A DNA stretch of 64,000 nt from Hanstruepera flava (GCF_023634025.1 NZ_JALJCW010000004.1:62001-126000), one strand, 5' to 3'. Shown: positions 8,187-17,515, counted from the stretch's first letter. Numbers and translations are program-made. Notes: generated by a model from the sequence alone, not told the origin.

Positions 8187-8879
8187 TTGCAAAAGTCTTT
8201 GTTTACATACACATTTGTCCTTCTTGTAGGTGTAATACCTGTTTTTGCCCAAGTTACTGATAGTAACACAACTTCTTTCTCTATACCAGCTGCGTCGAAT
8301 TCTGATGGAGAAAACAACGAAACACCATTAGACATAAAACCTTTGGAAAAACCCAGTTTGTCAAATTCAAATTCTGGTAGAATTAACGGTATGTCTGTAC
8401 CTAATTCATCATCAAATTCCAATAGTGAGTTTTCTATGTTTGAAAAGGAAAACTATGGTAATCCCGGTGAAATTTATGAAAAGCGAATGGCTAGGGTTTC
8501 TAAAGATTTGGAAAAGCGGCCTGATGAAAGAGTAAGCGGAAAAACAACCGATCAATATTTGGGAGACTTTAAAACCAAATCAAATTCAGTAACTGTAGCC
8601 TATCGAGATTATGGAGGAGTTGATGGAGATCGTATTCGGGTTTTCGTTGAAGGTGATATTGTAAAACCTAACGTATTACTTGGTGGAACATTTAGTTCTT
8701 TTAAGCTGGATTTAGTTACAGGTTTTAATAAAATCGACTTTAAGGCTTTAAATCAAGGTGAGGTAGGTCCAAACACCGCAGAATTGTTAGTGCTTGATGA
8801 AGATGGAAATATATTAGCTTCAGAGTATTGGGCTTTGGCAACTGGTGTAAAGGCTACAATTATTTTAGTTAAAGAATAA
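8187..8879 (+). CDS. Exported protein of unknown function
   Basis: 230 residues beginning at TTG (8187); no ATG is placed to include the signal peptide (KSLFTYTFVLLVGVIPVFAQ, cleavage after AQ), so the TTG start is preferred. A low-complexity Ser/Asn-rich linker follows (about residues 25-85), then a charged segment and a C-terminal beta-rich domain of about 100 residues (GDRIRVFVEGDIVKPNVLLGG, ending ATGVKATIILVKE) that looks like a small beta-sandwich. Proteins of this layout are common in Flavobacteriaceae, but I know of no function. The last 11 bases overlap the convergent pseudouridine synthase gene. Confidence 0.75.
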   Translation: MQKSLFTYTFVLLVGVIPVFAQVTDSNTTSFSIPAASNSDGENNETPLDIKPLEKPSLSNSNSGRINGMSVPNSSSNSNSEFSMFEKENYGNPGEIYEKRMARVSKDLEKRPDERVSGKTTDQYLGDFKTKSNSVTVAYRDYGGVDGDRIRVFVEGDIVKPNVLLGGTFSSFKLDLVTGFNKIDFKALNQGEVGPNTAELLVLDEDGNILASEYWALATGVKATIILVKE

Positions 8880-9459
8880 CCCCCAATTCTTTTACAGCTC
8901 CAGCTTCTAGGTTTTGTAACGTTATTCTACCAATTCGTACTCTTACTAATCGTAATGTTGGAAAACCAACTGCCGATGTCATTTTTCTTACTTGCCTAAA
9001 CTTACCTTCTGTTAAAGTTATACGTATCCAAGTAGTAGGGCCATGCCTGGCATCGCGTATTTTTTTGCTTCGTTCTGGTAGGTTAGGAGCCGTGTCTAAT
9101 CTATATACTTCGCAAGGCTTGGTCATATACTTCTTGCCATCAAAACCAATTTCAACACCTTTTCTCAAAGTATCGATGGCGTTGTCTGTAATAGCGCCAT
9201 CTACTAGAGCATAGTATTCCTTTTCATAGGCTCCACTGGTAATTTTTGTGCTAACCTTTCCGTTTGTGGTAAGTAATAATAGCCCTTCTGATTTTTCATC
9301 CAAACGACCAATAGCCATAGTCCCTTTTGGAAAATCAAACAATTCTCCCAATAATTTCTTCTTACGCTTTTGTTTTCCATTAATCACAAACTGACTAATG
9401 TAACCATAAGGTTTGTAAAGCATAAAGTGTCTATGGTTTTGATTATGAAGGGTTTCCAT
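8869..9459 (-). CDS. rluE: rRNA pseudouridine synthase, RsuA/RluE type
   Basis: 196 residues without the N-terminal S4 domain, as in RluE. The opening FMLYKPYGYISQF and the catalytic IGRLDEKSEGLLLLTTNG (the Asp in GRLD is the nucleophile) are diagnostic, and the EGKFRQVRKM stretch near the C-terminus is the family's third motif. It would convert a uridine in 23S rRNA (E. coli RluE modifies U2457) to pseudouridine. The gene overlaps the convergent exported-protein gene by 11 bases. Family certain; exact target position inferred from architecture. Confidence 0.88.
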   Translation of the reverse strand: METLHNQNHRHFMLYKPYGYISQFVINGKQKRKKKLLGELFDFPKGTMAIGRLDEKSEGLLLLTTNGKVSTKITSGAYEKEYYALVDGAITDNAIDTLRKGVEIGFDGKKYMTKPCEVYRLDTAPNLPERSKKIRDARHGPTTWIRITLTEGKFRQVRKMTSAVGFPTLRLVRVRIGRITLQNLEAGAVKELGVIL

Positions 9460-9566
9460 AAAATAAGTAATATATCCTGCTTGGCAAAATTAAGTTTTAA
9501 ACGGTAACTGTTGAAAAAGTCTACATTTTAATTGAAAAATATGCTGCAAAAACTTACAAAAGAACT

Positions 9567-9574
9567 TATTTTTG
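9567..9574 (+). promoter_or_regulatory. -7 promoter box for the helicase gene
   Basis: TATTTTTG fits TAnnTTTG exactly and lies 17 bases before the helicase ATG, implying a very short leader. No convincing -33 TTTG was found. Confidence 0.45.
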
Positions 9575-9590
9575 CACATCGGAAAAATTT

Positions 9591-11147
9591 ATGAGTCAAC
9601 ACATTTCAACATTAGAGTTAGAAGATAGAAAGGTAGGGAAGGACCTCTATAGTTATCAAAAAGGAGCCATTAACAAGATATTCAAGAGTTTTGAAGAAGC
9701 TCCTGAAGATTACCATTTACTATATCAACTCCCAACAGGTGGTGGTAAAACGGTTATTTTCTCCGAAATTGTACGCCAGTATTTAAAGCACCATAAAAAG
9801 AAAGTTTTGGTAATGACACACCGTATTGAGTTGTGTCGTCAAACTTCAGGTATGCTAACTGAATTTGGTGTAGAGAATAAAGTAGTTAATAGTAAGGCCA
9901 ATCTGGATGACCAAGATCAGTATAGTTGCTTTGTGGCTATGGTTGAGACTCTAAATAACCGATTGAATGAAGACAAACTGGATATTTCAGATATTGGTTT
10001 GGTAATTATTGACGAAGCACATTACAATTCATTTACCAAACTGTTTAAGTTTTTTGAAAAGTCATTCATTCTTGGTGTAACTGCAACGCCATTGAGTTCA
10101 AATATTAAATTGCCCATGAAGGATAATTATGATGAACTTATTGTAGGCGAAAGCATAGAGTCGTTAATTAAAAACAGATTCTTGGCTAAAGCAGATATTT
10201 ATTCGTACAATGTGGGCTTAACCTCTCTGGTGGTTGGTGCCAATGGCGATTATACCGTAAAGTCATCTGAAGATTTATATACCAATACCGATATGCTTTC
10301 CAAGCTTATTATAGCTTATGAAGAGCGTTCAAAAGGGAAAAAGACACTCATATTCAATAATGGTATTAACACATCCTTGCATGTATACGATGCATTTAGA
10401 CGAGCTGGATATCCTATTGCACATTTAGATAATACCAATTCTAAAAAAGAGCGTAAAAAAATACTAAAATGGTTTAAAGAAACTCCAGATGCCATTTTAA
10501 CTTCAGTAAGTATCTTAACAACTGGGTTTGATGAACCTACGGTGGAATCCATTATCCTTAATCGCGCTACAAAATCATTAACCCTATATTACCAAATGAT
10601 TGGTAGAGGCTCGCGTATCCTAAAAAATAAAGACACTTTTTCAGTCATTGATTTAGGAAACAACCTTCACCGATTTGGGCCTTGGGGAGCTGATTTAGAT
10701 TGGCACCGTATTTTTAGAACACCTAATTTCTATTTAGATGGCATTTTAAGCGACGAAGAAATTGAGGAAAATTTCCGTTATGTTATGCCTGATGAATTAC
10801 GACAATCTTTTGCAAATTCAGAAGACGTATATTTCGATATTAAAAAAACCTATATCGATGCCGTAAGGGCTGGAGAGTCCTCTAAAGTTGTATTGGAACG
10901 TTCTATAGCACACCACGCCAAAATATGTATCGAAAATAGCGAAGATGTTTATGATGCGCTAGATCTTGCCAAGCAATTAGGTGAAGATATCGATTATCGT
11001 ATTCAGCGCTATACCAAATGCATTAGTAAGAGCACCTTTAATTTTGTTGAGTGGTTAAAAGACGATTACCGCAAAAAACTACGTGCCTATTTACGCTCAA
11101 ACTTTGATGACGTGTTTTTAGAAATTCACGGCAGACCTGCAGAGTAA
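9591..11147 (+). CDS. SF2 DEAD/DEAH helicase, RadD/XPB-like
   Basis: 518 residues. RecA-like domain 1 has a Q-type YSYQKGAI motif, Walker A LPTGGGKT near residue 48, the DEAH box IIDEAH near 138, and motif III GVTATPL. Domain 2 has TLIFNNGI, the ILTTGFDEP stretch, and the arginine-finger motif YYQMIGRGSRI. The remaining 130 residues are helical and unassigned. The layout resembles E. coli RadD (YejH), which acts with SSB in repair, although the C-terminus is shorter. Transcribed alone or with the oxidoreductase 29 bases downstream. Helicase assignment is certain; RadD orthology is a guess. Confidence 0.88.
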   Translation: MSQHISTLELEDRKVGKDLYSYQKGAINKIFKSFEEAPEDYHLLYQLPTGGGKTVIFSEIVRQYLKHHKKKVLVMTHRIELCRQTSGMLTEFGVENKVVNSKANLDDQDQYSCFVAMVETLNNRLNEDKLDISDIGLVIIDEAHYNSFTKLFKFFEKSFILGVTATPLSSNIKLPMKDNYDELIVGESIESLIKNRFLAKADIYSYNVGLTSLVVGANGDYTVKSSEDLYTNTDMLSKLIIAYEERSKGKKTLIFNNGINTSLHVYDAFRRAGYPIAHLDNTNSKKERKKILKWFKETPDAILTSVSILTTGFDEPTVESIILNRATKSLTLYYQMIGRGSRILKNKDTFSVIDLGNNLHRFGPWGADLDWHRIFRTPNFYLDGILSDEEIEENFRYVMPDELRQSFANSEDVYFDIKKTYIDAVRAGESSKVVLERSIAHHAKICIENSEDVYDALDLAKQLGEDIDYRIQRYTKCISKSTFNFVEWLKDDYRKKLRAYLRSNFDDVFLEIHGRPAE

Positions 11148-11176
11148 AATTCCATTTTATGTTGTAAATTTAGGGT

Positions 11177-12178
11177 ATGAATAAACAACTTATCCTAAAC
11201 GAGCGTCCTAAAGGAATGCCAGACAGTAATACATGGAAATTACTAGAGTCTCCCATTCCAGATATTAAAGACGGTGAATTACTTATACAAAACCATTTTA
11301 TCTCGTTAGATCCTGCTATGCGAGGTTGGATGAATGATTCCAAATCGTATATAGAACCTGTTCAATTAGGTGACCTAATGCGTGCTGGAACCATAGGTAA
11401 GGTCTTGCAATCCAATAATAAAAACTTTCAAGTTGGACAGACGGTAATGGGTTGGTCTGGTGTACAGCAATATACCGTTTCAAACGGAGAAGGCCTATAT
11501 CCTGTTGATGATAGCCAGCTACCTATGCAAAAGTTTTTAGGTGTACTGGGAATGCCTGGCATGACAGCCTACTTTGGTATACTACAGGTTGGTAAAATTA
11601 AAGAAGGCGATGTTGTGGTCGTTTCTGGAGCTGCTGGTGCTGTTGGTAGTGTAGTAGGGCAAATTGCTAAAATTAAAGGGTGCTATGTGGTAGGTATTGC
11701 TGGTGGAGAGGAAAAATGTAAGTATATAACCAATCAATTGGGTTTTGACGCAGCTATTGATTATAGATCTCAAAATATCTTCGATGCCATTAAAGAAACT
11801 TGCCCAAAAGGCCTAGACGTCTATTTCGATAATGTAGGAGGGGAGATACTCGAAGCAGCCTTATCACGATTACGAAAACATGCTCGAATTGTTATTTGTG
11901 GTGCTATTTCGCAATACAATAATATTGATGACATGAAAGGACCTCGTAATTACATGTCGCTATTGGTCAATCGGGCTACCATGCAAGGAATGGTGGTTAT
12001 GGACTATGCCAACCAATACCCCAAAGCCATGCAAGAAATGGGCGGTTGGATAATGGAAGGCAAGCTAAAAAGTAACGAGAGTATTTATGAAGGTATAGAG
12101 AACTTCCAGGAAACTTTTAAGCGCTTATTTACTGGAGAAAAATTAGGTAAACTACTCTTAAAGGTTATTGATAAATGA
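11177..12178 (+). CDS. NADP-dependent oxidoreductase, MDR family (CurA/YncB-like)
   Basis: 333 residues. The N-terminal catalytic domain (LNERPKGMPDSNTW, then DPAMRGWMND) and the Rossmann motif VVSGAAGAVGSVVGQIAK near residues 150-170 are characteristic of medium-chain reductases such as prostaglandin reductase and curcumin reductase. There are no zinc ligands. It would reduce activated double bonds of enones with NADPH in the cytosol. Follows the helicase by 29 bases and precedes the stress protein by 53; the three may form a loose stress-linked unit. Substrate unknown. Confidence 0.9.
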   Translation: MNKQLILNERPKGMPDSNTWKLLESPIPDIKDGELLIQNHFISLDPAMRGWMNDSKSYIEPVQLGDLMRAGTIGKVLQSNNKNFQVGQTVMGWSGVQQYTVSNGEGLYPVDDSQLPMQKFLGVLGMPGMTAYFGILQVGKIKEGDVVVVSGAAGAVGSVVGQIAKIKGCYVVGIAGGEEKCKYITNQLGFDAAIDYRSQNIFDAIKETCPKGLDVYFDNVGGEILEAALSRLRKHARIVICGAISQYNNIDDMKGPRNYMSLLVNRATMQGMVVMDYANQYPKAMQEMGGWIMEGKLKSNESIYEGIENFQETFKRLFTGEKLGKLLLKVIDK

Positions 12179-12231
12179 TAATTTTAAACTAACTTGTACA
12201 CAATAAAAAATTTAAGAATAAAACTAAATTC

Positions 12232-13080
12232 ATGAAAACCATTCTACTCCCAACTGATTTTTCTGAAAACGCATGGAGCGCGATTCAATATGCATTACAG
12301 TTGTTTAAAAATAATGACTGTAAATTTTACATCATGCATGTATTTGAGCCACAAGCTTCGGCTCCTTCTACTGGTATAACATCAAAACGGGCTTACCAAG
12401 CCATTCATGAATCTAGAGCAAAATCCTCACAAGAAGGTTTAGACAAGGTTTTACAACAAGTACAGGAATACTCCAATAATCCAAAACATACTTTCGAAAC
12501 CAAACTGGCCTATGGTTCTCTTATAAGTTCTGTTCAAGGGTTTGCAGAAGAAAATGATGTGGAGTTGGTTGTTGTTGGGAACAAAGGAGCTAGTGCCATA
12601 CAAAAAGCCACCTTTGGCAGTAATGCAGCGCAGTTAATTCTGAAGTTAACTTGTCCTATTATTGCTGTTCCAGAAACAGCAAATGCCAATATATCAGAAA
12701 TAGGCTTTGCTACAGATTACTCAATTGATGATTATGGTAACGGACTCAATTTACTGAAAGAAATTACAGTCTCCAATCAGGCAAAACTAGCTGTAGTAAA
12801 TGTGGTTAACAAAGGTACAGGAACTATTCCTAATTTAAAAGCCAAGCAAGCCATATTGGAAAAGGCATTAGAACCAATAGATATTGATTATTATACCTTA
12901 ACCGATGTGCCTGTAGAGCAAGGTATTCATGTTTTTGCAGAGAGTAGAAAGCTAGATATGCTGGTACTTATCACCAAAAAGAGAAGCTTTTTCGAAAAAC
13001 TAACAACCCGAAGTCATAGTAAAGCCATTAGCCATAACCTCGATGTCCCTTTAATTGTCTTTGATCAAAGATCATTTTAG
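12232..13080 (+). CDS. Universal stress protein with two Usp domains
   Basis: 282 residues containing a full Usp domain (KTILLPTDFSENAW start; GNKGAS followed by FGSNAAQLIL near residues 122-140 is the nucleotide-binding signature) and a second, weaker Usp half (residues about 145-280) ending DVPLIVFDQRSF. Tandem Usp proteins are common in Bacteroidetes and respond to starvation, oxygen or envelope stress. The function is not enzymatic as far as known. A strong terminator follows 20 bases after the stop. Confidence 0.92.
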   Translation: MKTILLPTDFSENAWSAIQYALQLFKNNDCKFYIMHVFEPQASAPSTGITSKRAYQAIHESRAKSSQEGLDKVLQQVQEYSNNPKHTFETKLAYGSLISSVQGFAEENDVELVVVGNKGASAIQKATFGSNAAQLILKLTCPIIAVPETANANISEIGFATDYSIDDYGNGLNLLKEITVSNQAKLAVVNVVNKGTGTIPNLKAKQAILEKALEPIDIDYYTLTDVPVEQGIHVFAESRKLDMLVLITKKRSFFEKLTTRSHSKAISHNLDVPLIVFDQRSF

Positions 13081-13100
13081 AACTATGAGAAACAACAAAT

Positions 13101-13135
13101 AACGCTCCAACAATATCTGTTGGAGCGTTTTTTTT
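13101..13135 (+). terminator. Rho-independent terminator after the Usp gene
   Basis: A perfect 12-bp stem (AACGCTCCAACA against TGTTGGAGCGTT, 5-base loop) followed by T8. Ends the forward transcript. Confidence 0.9.
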
Positions 13136-13168
13136 GAGGGACTAATTAAAATAATATATAATAGCGTA

Positions 13169-14008
13169 TTATGGGTTATTGCTTTCCATCAAGGCAAAAA
13201 ACTTGTTGATGTTTGGCAATATGATAATTCTTGTACGTCTGTTTCTAGAACGATTTTCTTTAGTATCGTTATCAACCAATGGCTGATAAAAACTTCTACC
13301 TGCAGCAATCAGTTTTTCAGGAGCTACATTAAAATCGTCCTGTAATTTCTTTACAACCGAAGTGGCACGTAGTACACTCAAATCCCAGTTGTCTTTTACA
13401 GCAGCGCCAGGTACCATGGTTTTGTTATCGGTGTGACCTTCAACCATAACCTCAAGGCTTTCTTCAGAGTTAATAACGTCTGCTAATTTCTGTAAGATAC
13501 CATCAGCTTTATTACTCACACGGTAGCTACCAGAGTTAAATAGCATCTTATCAGATATAGAGATCATCACGACCGTTTCGTCAATGTTAATGGCAATATC
13601 TTCATCTTCGTTCATGTCACTGGTATCCATAGATTTACGCAAGTTGTAACCAACAGCTAAATTCATGGAATCCTTTAAGGTTTTGGCTTCAGCTAATGCA
13701 GCAGGATCCACATGCTTTAAGGTTTCATTCATTTTATCACGCACATCGTTAGAGATAACTAAATCGTCACCAACAGTTACTAATTGGGCATCGTTTTCTT
13801 CTGTAAGGGAATTGATTTTAGCATTGTAAGTATCAATGCGTGCTTGAATCTCGGCAAACTTGGCCTCTAAATCTTCTTTTTCAACACGTGTTTTGGTTAA
13901 TTCGCTTTTTATCTCACCGTTTTCCTGCTGTAAAGCCACATACTTCTTTTTAGATACACATGACATTACAAACAGTCCGGTTAGTACAAGAATTGAAATT
14001 TTCTTCAT
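13169..14008 (-). CDS. OmpA family lipoprotein with coiled coil
   Basis: 279 residues. The lipobox is LFVMSC (Cys 17), followed by a coiled coil (about residues 22-75) and the OmpA C-terminal peptidoglycan-binding domain (about 150-265): ISDKMLFNSGS, VEGHTDNKTMV, NWDLSVLRATSVV, and RNRRTRIII at the end. It would tether the outer membrane to peptidoglycan. Most similar in layout to MotB/OmpA-like flavobacterial lipoproteins. Convergent with the Usp gene; starts 113 bases from the divergent SRPBCC gene's promoter box. Confidence 0.92.
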   Translation of the reverse strand: MKKISILVLTGLFVMSCVSKKKYVALQQENGEIKSELTKTRVEKEDLEAKFAEIQARIDTYNAKINSLTEENDAQLVTVGDDLVISNDVRDKMNETLKHVDPAALAEAKTLKDSMNLAVGYNLRKSMDTSDMNEDEDIAINIDETVVMISISDKMLFNSGSYRVSNKADGILQKLADVINSEESLEVMVEGHTDNKTMVPGAAVKDNWDLSVLRATSVVKKLQDDFNVAPEKLIAAGRSFYQPLVDNDTKENRSRNRRTRIIILPNINKFFALMESNNP

Positions 14009-14116
14009 AATTGTTTATTTAGTTTTTAATGGTTTTAGGTATTTACGCTGAAAACCATCTTTTAGACGTTGAAATACATCTTTTATATTTTTTTTAACAA
14101 TTATATGAGGTCACGG

Positions 14117-14124
14117 TAAGTTTG
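14117..14124 (+). promoter_or_regulatory. -7 promoter box for the SRPBCC gene
   Basis: TAAGTTTG is a perfect TAnnTTTG. It overlaps the upstream in-frame TTG at 14122, which argues that translation starts at the ATG at 14158 instead. Confidence 0.45.
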
Positions 14125-14157
14125 CATATATTTATAAACCTTTACATCTTTCAAATC

Positions 14158-14595
14158 ATGAAAAAAGTAGAAGTAACCGTTACCATCAAATCCAAGCCAG
14201 AAACCATAATAGCGGCTTTTATAGATCCCGATATGCTAAAAGCTTGGTGGAAAGTCGATCGTACTTTTATTAACACCGAAGTAGGAGGTGTGTACGCCAT
14301 TACTTGGCAGACTACTGCAAACGGATTTAAATATGTTACGCTTGGTAATATTAGACGGTATCAACCGAATAGGGAATTGGTCATTAACAACCTTACGTAT
14401 TTTAATCCCGAAAAAGAAATCATGGGAGAAATGACCCTGACCATAATTGCCAAACAAAACGGTGAAAGTGCCGTATTATATTTATGCCAAGAAGGCTATC
14501 AAACCGGTAACGATTGGGATTGGTACTATAATGCCGTAAAAGAAGCTTGGCCTTTGGTAGTTCAAGATTTAAAGCAGTATTTAGAAAACCTATAG
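14158..14595 (+). CDS. SRPBCC (AHSA1-like) domain protein
   Basis: 145 residues from ATG 14158 (MKKVEVTVTIKSKPETI). The fold signature is that of the START/AHSA1 family: AAFIDPDMLKAWWKVD, GGVYAITW, and the C-terminal long helix DWDWYYNAVKEAWPLVVQDLKQYL. Such proteins bind small hydrophobic ligands or assist Hsp90; no catalytic residue can be named. Start chosen because the promoter box at 14117 overlaps the only upstream start. Convergent with the small unknown gene at 14601. Confidence 0.85.
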   Translation: MKKVEVTVTIKSKPETIIAAFIDPDMLKAWWKVDRTFINTEVGGVYAITWQTTANGFKYVTLGNIRRYQPNRELVINNLTYFNPEKEIMGEMTLTIIAKQNGESAVLYLCQEGYQTGNDWDWYYNAVKEAWPLVVQDLKQYLENL

Positions 14596-14600
14596 GGAGT

Positions 14601-14876
14601 TTAGGCACTCTGCAATTTTTGCCTATGAAGCACAGTATCCTTTATATGTAAAAGGCTATTTACTACCGCAATCAATTCAAACTTTAAAAAATTCCTATTC
14701 TTTTTACTAAAATGGCTAATTAAATGTGTGTAGAGAATGCGTTTTCCTTTCTTAATGGTAACATAGTATGTGTCCTTTTCGGCATCAAGTACTACAGAAC
14801 ATTTGTAATTACTTTCAACTAAAAACCAATACGATAAACTGTTAATTTGATTAAAGAGAGATAAATTCGCTTCCAT
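14601..14876 (-). CDS. Small hypothetical protein, 91 residues
   Basis: A basic, soluble 91-residue protein with an ATG start and no signal peptide. Beta-type segments (SYWFLVESNYKCSVVLDAE, YYVTIKKGKRILY) are followed by a helix. It lies five bases from the convergent SRPBCC gene, leaving a 336-bp gap upstream. Nothing in it is recognisable. Its codon use looks like its neighbours, so it is probably a gene. Confidence 0.55.
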   Translation of the reverse strand: MEANLSLFNQINSLSYWFLVESNYKCSVVLDAEKDTYYVTIKKGKRILYTHLISHFSKKNRNFLKFELIAVVNSLLHIKDTVLHRQKLQSA

Positions 14877-15212
14877 AATACATAAGTTTTATAGGTTTGG
14901 GACCCTGTTATAAATTAAATATACAAATGGAAATAAAGTGATCTCTAAAATGTTTGTTATAACACCATTTTTTTCGTTGTAAAACAGTTCGTTACCGTTT
15001 ATCGATGTTTTTCTTAACTATAAAATATAATCTTACCATCAATAGTTACAAAAGCCAAATAGCATAAGGTGTAAATATCCAATCAGACTTGTATAAATAA
15101 AATTTATATCGCTATAAATCACTGTAATACAGTTGTTTATAGTGTTAAAAAATAGTAAAAAACTTGTAAATACGGGTTATGATTTGTATTTTAAATAGAA
15201 AACATAACAACT
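14877..15212. other. AT-rich intergenic region holding a large dyad
   Basis: 336 bases between divergent genes. The only structure seen is the 31-base near-perfect dyad at 15112-15142 upstream of the small exported protein. The rest is AT-rich with no ORF or hairpin-plus-T-run. Confidence 0.5.
15112..15142. promoter_or_regulatory. 31-base inverted repeat, candidate operator
   Basis: CTATAAA-TC-ACTGTA-A-TACAGT-TG-TTTATAG: outer arms of 7 and inner arms of 6 are perfect complements around a central A; only the two-base TC/TG step fails to pair fully. No T run follows on either strand, so an operator is more likely than a terminator. It ends 70 bases before the ATG of the exported protein. Confidence 0.45.
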
Positions 15213-15590
15213 ATGAAAACAATATTAATAACACTTGTAACATTTTTTACGATCCAAACATTTGGTCAAGAGCACTTGGGTAGATTTACTGAACGAACCA
15301 TTGATAGTGAAGCCAAAGCTTTAGCTACAGAATACAATAAGGAACTGTCCTTGAATGACGATCAAATAAGAATATTTGAAATTAAAATTGATAAATTCTT
15401 AAAAAGGAGAAAACAACTTGAAAGTAATTTAGTTGGGCGCGAATTACTAACAGCCTTATATCATGTAAGAATGAAGGAAATAAATGAAATGTCTACCATT
15501 TTAACTTATAATCAACTTAAAACATACGATAAAGTCAAACAAGAATTACAGCCATTACAAATAAATAATAGGGTTTTAAGTACATTGTAA
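15213..15590 (+). CDS. Small exported helical protein, unknown
   Basis: 125 residues with a clear signal peptide (MKTILITLVTFFTIQTFGQ). The mature part is helical and charged: NKELSLNDDQIRIFEIKIDK and RRKQLESNLVG, reminiscent in layout of small periplasmic helical-hairpin proteins of the Spy/LTXXQ kind, though the LTxxQ motif is only loosely present. Function unknown. The 31-base dyad upstream suggests specific regulation. Confidence 0.7.
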   Translation: MKTILITLVTFFTIQTFGQEHLGRFTERTIDSEAKALATEYNKELSLNDDQIRIFEIKIDKFLKRRKQLESNLVGRELLTALYHVRMKEINEMSTILTYNQLKTYDKVKQELQPLQINNRVLSTL

Positions 15591-15610
15591 ATTTTAAAGT
15601 GTAAGACTAT

Positions 15611-16627
15611 CTATTGCTTTAATGTAACGCGTTTGCCTTGTCGTAAAACTTCAAGTGTTAATTTTACATTATCATTTAAACTTTGCGCTAATTGTGCTAA
15701 TTGTTCAAGGGTTTTTTCATCTGTGTTAAATGTTATTCCGTTTATCGAAAGAATAATATCACCACCTAAAATTAGTTTTTTATTCCCCAATAGCCCTTCA
15801 ACAGTGCCACCTTGTACACCCATTTTACCAAAAATGGATTCTTCAACAACGCGCTGTACTAGAATACCACTGCTTTGTGGCACATTAAGGAGCATAGCTT
15901 CTTGAGGCGTAAGCGTGTGCATGTCTGCACCTACCCAAGGTAAATTATCATTTAATAATAGGCGAGCGGCCAAATTTGAGCTAGTGGCATAACCTATTCC
16001 ATCTGAACCACCGGATTGTGTGATAATTTGACTAACAATACCCACAACTTCACCTTTTAGGTTAAACATGGGGCCGCCAGAATTCCCTTGATTTATTGCT
16101 GCATCGGTCTGAATAAAGTCGGTAGTGGTAAACGGATTGCTCATACCTGCGTTACTGCGCCTAAAACTGCTAACATACCCTGAAGATAATGACGCATCAA
16201 GTCCAAAAGGTGCGCCAATAACAAAAATGCGTTCTCCAATTTTTAAAGCATCAGAATCTCCAAAACTTACTGTAACCGGGTTTATTCGCGGCCTAAACAA
16301 TTTAATTAAAGCAATATCTGCACTTTTATAAAAAGAAACCACTTTGGCAGGAATAACATCGCCATCAGGAAATAAAACCTTAATGTCTTCGGGTACGGTA
16401 ACCACATGTGCAGCCGTAACAATAAGTCTATCAGATATCATAAAACCAGAACCTAATCCGTTTTGACTCACTTTATGGGAAATATGATTGGAGTCTGGAA
16501 CTATTTGCTGTTCAGAGGTGTATATGACTACCACCGCTGGACTAACCTTATCGTAGATTCCCGAAAGATCTTGAGCAGCAAGAGTTGTCGTAAAAAGGCC
16601 TAGAAAAAAGAAGAACAATAATCGCAT
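15611..16627 (-). CDS. S1C serine protease, HtrA/DegP-like, exported
   Basis: 338 residues with a signal peptide (FFFLGLFTTTLAAQ). Trypsin-like domain with the full triad: H74 in VTAAHVV, D104 in SADIALIKL, S183 in QGNSGGP. A single PDZ domain fills about residues 235-335 (SGILVQRVVEESIF, LGGDIILSINGITF). One PDZ and this length suit DegS/HhoB-type proteases in periplasmic quality control. Convergent with the small exported protein, 20 bases apart. Confidence 0.93.
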   Translation of the reverse strand: MRLLFFFFLGLFTTTLAAQDLSGIYDKVSPAVVVIYTSEQQIVPDSNHISHKVSQNGLGSGFMISDRLIVTAAHVVTVPEDIKVLFPDGDVIPAKVVSFYKSADIALIKLFRPRINPVTVSFGDSDALKIGERIFVIGAPFGLDASLSSGYVSSFRRSNAGMSNPFTTTDFIQTDAAINQGNSGGPMFNLKGEVVGIVSQIITQSGGSDGIGYATSSNLAARLLLNDNLPWVGADMHTLTPQEAMLLNVPQSSGILVQRVVEESIFGKMGVQGGTVEGLLGNKKLILGGDIILSINGITFNTDEKTLEQLAQLAQSLNDNVKLTLEVLRQGKRVTLKQ

Positions 16628-16687
16628 AATAATTGGTTTGTATTAAAAGGCTAATGTAAACATTTATAAGGATAACAAGCATTGAAA

Positions 16688-17515
16688 TTACCACCAAACC
16701 ACAAATAAACGTTCCAATTCACCATCGGGATGCCGTATCCAAATCAATGGTGATCGTTGTGCATCAAGTAAGTTCTGTAATTCCAATTGAAATAGGGCAT
16801 AGGGTAGCCAACTCACCGTATGGTGTGCCATAATCAACCAATCCAATTTTTGGGGAATATAAAAATGACAATCGGTATAGGCATCCAAATCAGATGGACG
16901 TAGAAACGTTCCCATCACAGCATGTGCATTCAATTGTTTAAAGGTTGGAGCTACTTGTAAAGACTTGGGTACAAACAATTGTGCCAAAAACAACACCTGT
17001 TGGTCAATGGACGCTGAATCCAATCCGTGGCGTTCTAAATAGGGCTGTGTTTCTGGAGCGTGTAGCAAGGGTAGTTGCTTGTTGGTGAGTTTATCCAGCT
17101 TATAGACCAGACTATCTTTTTGGTTAGGTCCAATCCAATGATCCAGTTCGGTGCTGCCAATATGAGGATCATACAAGTAGAATTTATATATAATTTCTAG
17201 ATGAATAGTCTTATGTTTGTTTACTATTAGCGCGTCTAATTCACCAATAGTTTGGTTGTTATGCTGAATTTGAAGATTTTCAGCCAAGAGTGTTACATTT
17301 GGATTCTGTTTTAAATTGTGAAACACAAAATGTTCAACGCGTTTACCTAAACGTTTTGGTAAATTCTGCGCATCTATATATAATGGATTTGAGACATTTT
17401 CTTCTTTAAATTGATTTAAGCCCAACACAGTATCCGCAAACCACAAGTTTGGTGTTTTACAATACCCATAATACTGTTGCTTTATAATTTGTGTATTTGA
17501 AATTTTATTAACCAT
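16688..17515 (-). CDS. DUF1853 family protein, nuclease-like fold
   Basis: 275 residues. The central stretch GELDALIVN followed by KTIHLEIIYKFYLYD resembles the E-x-D...E-x-K core of PD-(D/E)XK enzymes and is the hallmark of DUF1853, together with the FLAQLFVP and CHFYIPQKLDWL segments and a WIRHPDGE C-terminus. No function is established for the family; nuclease activity is inferred from fold only. Lies 60 bases downstream of nothing obvious and in the same direction as the HtrA-like gene. Confidence 0.75.
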   Translation of the reverse strand: MVNKISNTQIIKQQYYGYCKTPNLWFADTVLGLNQFKEENVSNPLYIDAQNLPKRLGKRVEHFVFHNLKQNPNVTLLAENLQIQHNNQTIGELDALIVNKHKTIHLEIIYKFYLYDPHIGSTELDHWIGPNQKDSLVYKLDKLTNKQLPLLHAPETQPYLERHGLDSASIDQQVLFLAQLFVPKSLQVAPTFKQLNAHAVMGTFLRPSDLDAYTDCHFYIPQKLDWLIMAHHTVSWLPYALFQLELQNLLDAQRSPLIWIRHPDGELERLFVVWW

